64,000 nt of DNA from Gilliamella intestini. GTDB lineage: Bacteria; Pseudomonadota; Gammaproteobacteria; Enterobacterales; Orbaceae. Each line of letters begins with the position of its first letter. Position 1 is the stretch's first letter. The stretch spans positions 1-64,000 of the forward strand of contig NZ_FMBA01000008.1 in the NCBI RefSeq assembly GCF_900094935.1. The letters run 5' to 3'. A program made the position numbers and the translations under genes. The notes beneath the pieces are model-generated. The model did no database searches. It saw nothing but the letters and a program-made list of their open reading frames with translations, and was not told where the DNA came from. Of the stretch, positions 61,563 to 64,000 are shown piece by piece.

Positions 61563-62843
61563 TTAACTATTAAAAGCGCTTTCACCATGGCTATTGATGT
61601 CTAGCCCTTCTCGTTCATGCTCTTCAGACACCCTTAATCCAACACAGATATCTGCAATTTTATAAGCAATAAAGGCCACTACAGCTGTCCAAATTACGCA
61701 AGTAATGACACTCATTACTTGAATTCCAACTTGGCTTATCATTGTGATACCTTCTGCATAACCAACTCCACCAAAAGATTCTGATGCGAAGATACCTGTT
61801 AATATACAGCCGACAATACCACATACGCCATGTACTCCAAATACATCACAGGTATCATCAACTTTTAGAATTCTCTTAAGTGTTGATACTCCCCATACTC
61901 CAGCAAAACCACAAATAAGACCAATTAACATAGCACCACCAACACCAACAAGGCCCGCTGCGGGTGTTACGCCAACTAATCCTGCTATCACTCCAGATAC
62001 TGAACCAAGGCATGATGGCTTGCCTCGTAAAAGCCATTCAGCTAAGGTCCATGCCAGAACTGCAGCGGCTGTTGCAGCAACTGTGTTAATAAAAGCTAAA
62101 CCTGCAATTTCGTCAGCATGAGTTGATGAGCCGGCATTAAAACCAAACCAACCAATATAAAGGATTGCCGCACCAAGATAAACATAAGGTAAGTTAAATG
62201 GTTTGAGAGGTTCGCGGTTATAACCAATACGGTTTTTAATCAAATATGCACCTATTATTCCTGCAATCGCAGCGTTAATATGCACAACCGTACCGCCAGC
62301 AAAGTCAAGCGCACCTTCATCAGCTAAGATACCGCCACCCCATACCATGTGAGCCATAGGAATATATGAAAATGTAAACCATAACACCATAAAGATTAAT
62401 ACAGCTGAAAATCGAATTCGTTCAGCAAAAGCGCCTGGAATTAAACAACAGGTAATGCAAGCAAATGATCCTTGAAATGCGACCCAAATAAATTCATAAA
62501 TTGATCCCGAAACATCTGTAATACCAATACCCGTTAATAAAAAATGGTTAAAATTGCCATAAAACCAATTCCCTTCACCAAAAGAGAGTGAATAACCATA
62601 AGTAATCCACAATACAGCAATAAGCGAAAAGATAACAAGCACTTGAGATAACATCGATAACACGTTTTTAGAACGTAATAATCCACCATAAAATAAAGCA
62701 ATTCCAGGAACAGACATAAAAAGAACTAAGGCGGTACAGATCATCATAAATCCGTTATCAGCTTTATCAACGATGGCGCTTTCATCTGCAAAAACGGAAC
62801 TTGAGAATAAAATAATTAAAGAAAAAATGATTTTTTTCAACAT
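61563..62843 (-). CDS. amtB: Ammonium transporter AmtB
   Basis: AmtB carries ammonium across the inner membrane and is plugged by GlnK when nitrogen is plentiful. The 426 residues (E. coli 428) begin with a signal peptide (MLKKIIFSLIILFSSSVFA). About 11 helices follow, with FAGGTVVHINAAIAG and DTCDVFGVHGVCGIVGCILTG, which hold the two pore histidines. It is 21 bases downstream of glnK and shares its sigma-54 promoter. Confidence 0.96.
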   Translation of the reverse strand: MLKKIIFSLIILFSSSVFADESAIVDKADNGFMMICTALVLFMSVPGIALFYGGLLRSKNVLSMLSQVLVIFSLIAVLWITYGYSLSFGEGNWFYGNFNHFLLTGIGITDVSGSIYEFIWVAFQGSFACITCCLIPGAFAERIRFSAVLIFMVLWFTFSYIPMAHMVWGGGILADEGALDFAGGTVVHINAAIAGIIGAYLIKNRIGYNREPLKPFNLPYVYLGAAILYIGWFGFNAGSSTHADEIAGLAFINTVAATAAAVLAWTLAEWLLRGKPSCLGSVSGVIAGLVGVTPAAGLVGVGGAMLIGLICGFAGVWGVSTLKRILKVDDTCDVFGVHGVCGIVGCILTGIFASESFGGVGYAEGITMISQVGIQVMSVITCVIWTAVVAFIAYKIADICVGLRVSEEHEREGLDINSHGESAFNS

Positions 62844-62864
62844 AATGATATCCTTAACAATAAT

Positions 62865-63203
62865 TTATAACGCCGATTCGTCAGTTTCACCTGTGCGTAT
62901 ACGCACGACATGCTCAAGTGAAGTAACAAAAATTTTGCCATCACCAATTTTACCTGTGTATGCAGCTTTGGTTATGATGTTAATGACTTCATCAATCTGC
63001 TCATCACTAATAGCTAAATCTATTTTAACTTTAGGCAAAAAATTAACATTATATTCAGCACCTCGATATAACTCAGCATGACCTTTTTGTCGACCAAAAC
63101 CTTTGACTTCAGTAACAGTTAATCCTGTGATGCCTATATTAGATAATGCTTCTCGAACTTCTTCTAATTTGAAAGGTTTTATAACTACAGTGACTAATTT
63201 CAT
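62865..63203 (-). CDS. glnK: PII signal protein GlnK
   Basis: GlnK senses 2-oxoglutarate, ATP and glutamine state and gates AmtB. The 112-residue sequence begins MKLVTVVIKPFKLEEVREAL, has the T-loop uridylylation site Y51 (ELYRGAEYNV), and ends GETDESAL as typical PII proteins do. glnK lies upstream of amtB, which identifies it as GlnK rather than GlnB. Confidence 0.94.
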   Translation of the reverse strand: MKLVTVVIKPFKLEEVREALSNIGITGLTVTEVKGFGRQKGHAELYRGAEYNVNFLPKVKIDLAISDEQIDEVINIITKAAYTGKIGDGKIFVTSLEHVVRIRTGETDESAL

Positions 63204-63501
63204 TAATTACTCCTAATAAATATGAGATACAAAATCAATTATGCAAAGAGCGTGCCAAAATTGAGGAATTGAATAAAATTGAGTAATTTAAGTAGAATTA
63301 CTAACAAATAGAAAAGGTAGCCGTTATAAAACGCAGGTTTAATAGCTTAGGCCTAGTGCTTAGTGACTTAGCTTAAGCTATTAAATGCATAAACAAGCAA
63401 AAATATACTTTGATATATTTTTATTGCACTATGCACTCATATGGTGCCGTGTGTGTATTATTGGTGCCGAGTAATTATGATAACTTAATACATAGTAAGG
63501 A
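63204..63501. promoter_or_regulatory. glnK-amtB upstream region with sigma-54 promoter and NtrC site
   Basis: On the minus strand TGGCAC-GCTCT-TTGCAT (63241-63257) matches the sigma-54 -24/-12 consensus TGGCAC-N5-TTGCW exactly. About 180 bases upstream, TGCACT-CATAT-GGTGCC (63432-63448) fits an NtrC enhancer (TGCACY-N5-GGTGCA-like). A weaker GGTGCC half-site is nearby at 63462-63467. This is the classic arrangement for nitrogen-limited expression of glnK-amtB. NtrC and RpoN themselves are outside the window. Confidence 0.85.
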
Positions 63502-64000
63502 TTAGAACGTTACCATTAACTTACGATATTCATCGTAAGCAAAATGGTCTGTCATACCACTAATATAATCTTGTAATAAGCGACATCGATAGTAAAATTC
63601 CATACAAGCAAAATTCGCTTCGTTTGAATTTAATTTACTAATTGCTTGCTTATAAGCTGCACAATGTTTTGAAGATAATTTATGATATAAGCGTGTTTCA
63701 ATGGGATAGTGCTTGTGATATTCGTTATCAACTAATTTTAAAAAATCATCTGTCGGCATAGCAAGCAACGGACTATAAATATCAAGCAATCCACTAATAA
63801 TTCGATATCCTTGCAGTTCAATATTTTCGACCGATTCATGATTAAACACATGTTCAAAGCCAACTGTTTTAAAAATATTAAGCAATTTATATTCTGTACT
63901 ATGATCTTCAAGTAAGGCATGGTTAAACGAACCATGATAAATTGCTTCTATATTTTCAATAAAACGTTCAGCGGCATGTGGCACCAGTTTGCTAATAGCG
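63502..64000 (-). CDS. dgt: dGTP triphosphohydrolase Dgt, C-terminal part (cut by right edge)
   Basis: The open frame runs off the right edge ([20 protein letters not shown] onward) and ends at 63502. It aligns with the C-terminal third of E. coli Dgt: the [11 protein letters not shown] block, [32 protein letters not shown]-like [15 protein letters not shown], and [23 protein letters not shown]. Dgt hydrolyses dGTP to deoxyguanosine and triphosphate. The catalytic HD motif lies outside the window. The open frame has a GTG near 63984 but does not start there. Confidence 0.93.
   Translation of the reverse strand, partial: AISKLVPHAAERFIENIEAIYHGSFNHALLEDHSTEYKLLNIFKTVGFEHVFNHESVENIELQGYRIISGLLDIYSPLLAMPTDDFLKLVDNEYHKHYPIETRLYHKLSSKHCAAYKQAISKLNSNEANFACMEFYYRCRLLQDYISGMTDHFAYDEYRKLMVTF

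Overview
The window reads as a stretch of an AT-rich gammaproteobacterial chromosome. Most proteins align residue for residue with Escherichia coli proteins I know from memory, and several E. coli gene neighbourhoods are kept: zapC/ycbX, yhdT-panF-prmA-dusB-fis, yebC-ruvC, zipA-ligA, ribA-pgpB-lapA-lapB, tatD-roxA, psd-mscM and glnK-amtB. The low GC, compact genes, luxS and decayed polymorphic-toxin immunity genes suggest Orbales (Gilliamella, Frischella or Orbus-like insect-gut bacteria). That placement is inference, since no rRNA or phylogenetic marker was tested.

Layout. 1-4.4 kb: the start of an unknown gene at the left edge, an AT-rich gap with a decayed repeat, ycbX, a Sel1-like gene broken by two in-frame stops and a frameshift, and zapC. 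4.6-11.6 kb: ilvC, the yhdT-panF-prmA-dusB-fis operon, and yebC-ruvC. 11.7-16.2 kb: an acrAB-type efflux operon with a palindrome over its putative promoter. 16.5-25.6 kb: zipA, ligA, luxS, a tautomerase, ribA, pgpB, lapA, lapB, a tatD-family DNase and roxA. 25.8-29.6 kb: an MFS transporter, a tandem family of small exported proteins (two intact, one C-terminal stub), and a yghA-like dehydrogenase.

30.1-40.9 kb is the most unusual region. It is a tight four-gene minus-strand operon encoding a Clp/Hsp100-like AAA+ ATPase, an NrdG-like radical SAM protein, a 2090-residue zinc-ribbon/pseudokinase/SF1-helicase/nuclease protein, and a helical protein of unknown family. It has a decayed repeat on one side and an IS3-family transposase relic on the other. 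The helicase chain resembles the COG1112 kinase-helicases of the Mokosh antiphage system, but the partner genes do not match it. I regard the operon as a candidate undescribed defence or nucleoprotein-remodelling system.

41.2-48.4 kb: mutS, dld, rlmF and an ion antiporter. 48.5-50.8 kb is a graveyard of IS3 relics, two broken Imm11-like (DUF1629) immunity genes, an unknown partner gene and a short inverted-repeat element. A similar element lies after fis at 10.2 kb. 50.8-60.5 kb: a DUF1266 protein, psd-mscM, a DedA protein, fdhD, a purine nucleoside phosphorylase with a nucleoside transporter, and an EamA transporter. 61-64 kb: an orphan gene, glnK-amtB behind a near-consensus sigma-54 promoter with a putative NtrC site, and the 3' part of dgt running off the right edge.

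I saw no rRNA, tRNA, CRISPR array, prophage or origin. All positions, translations and motif counts were worked out by eye, and no database search was run.
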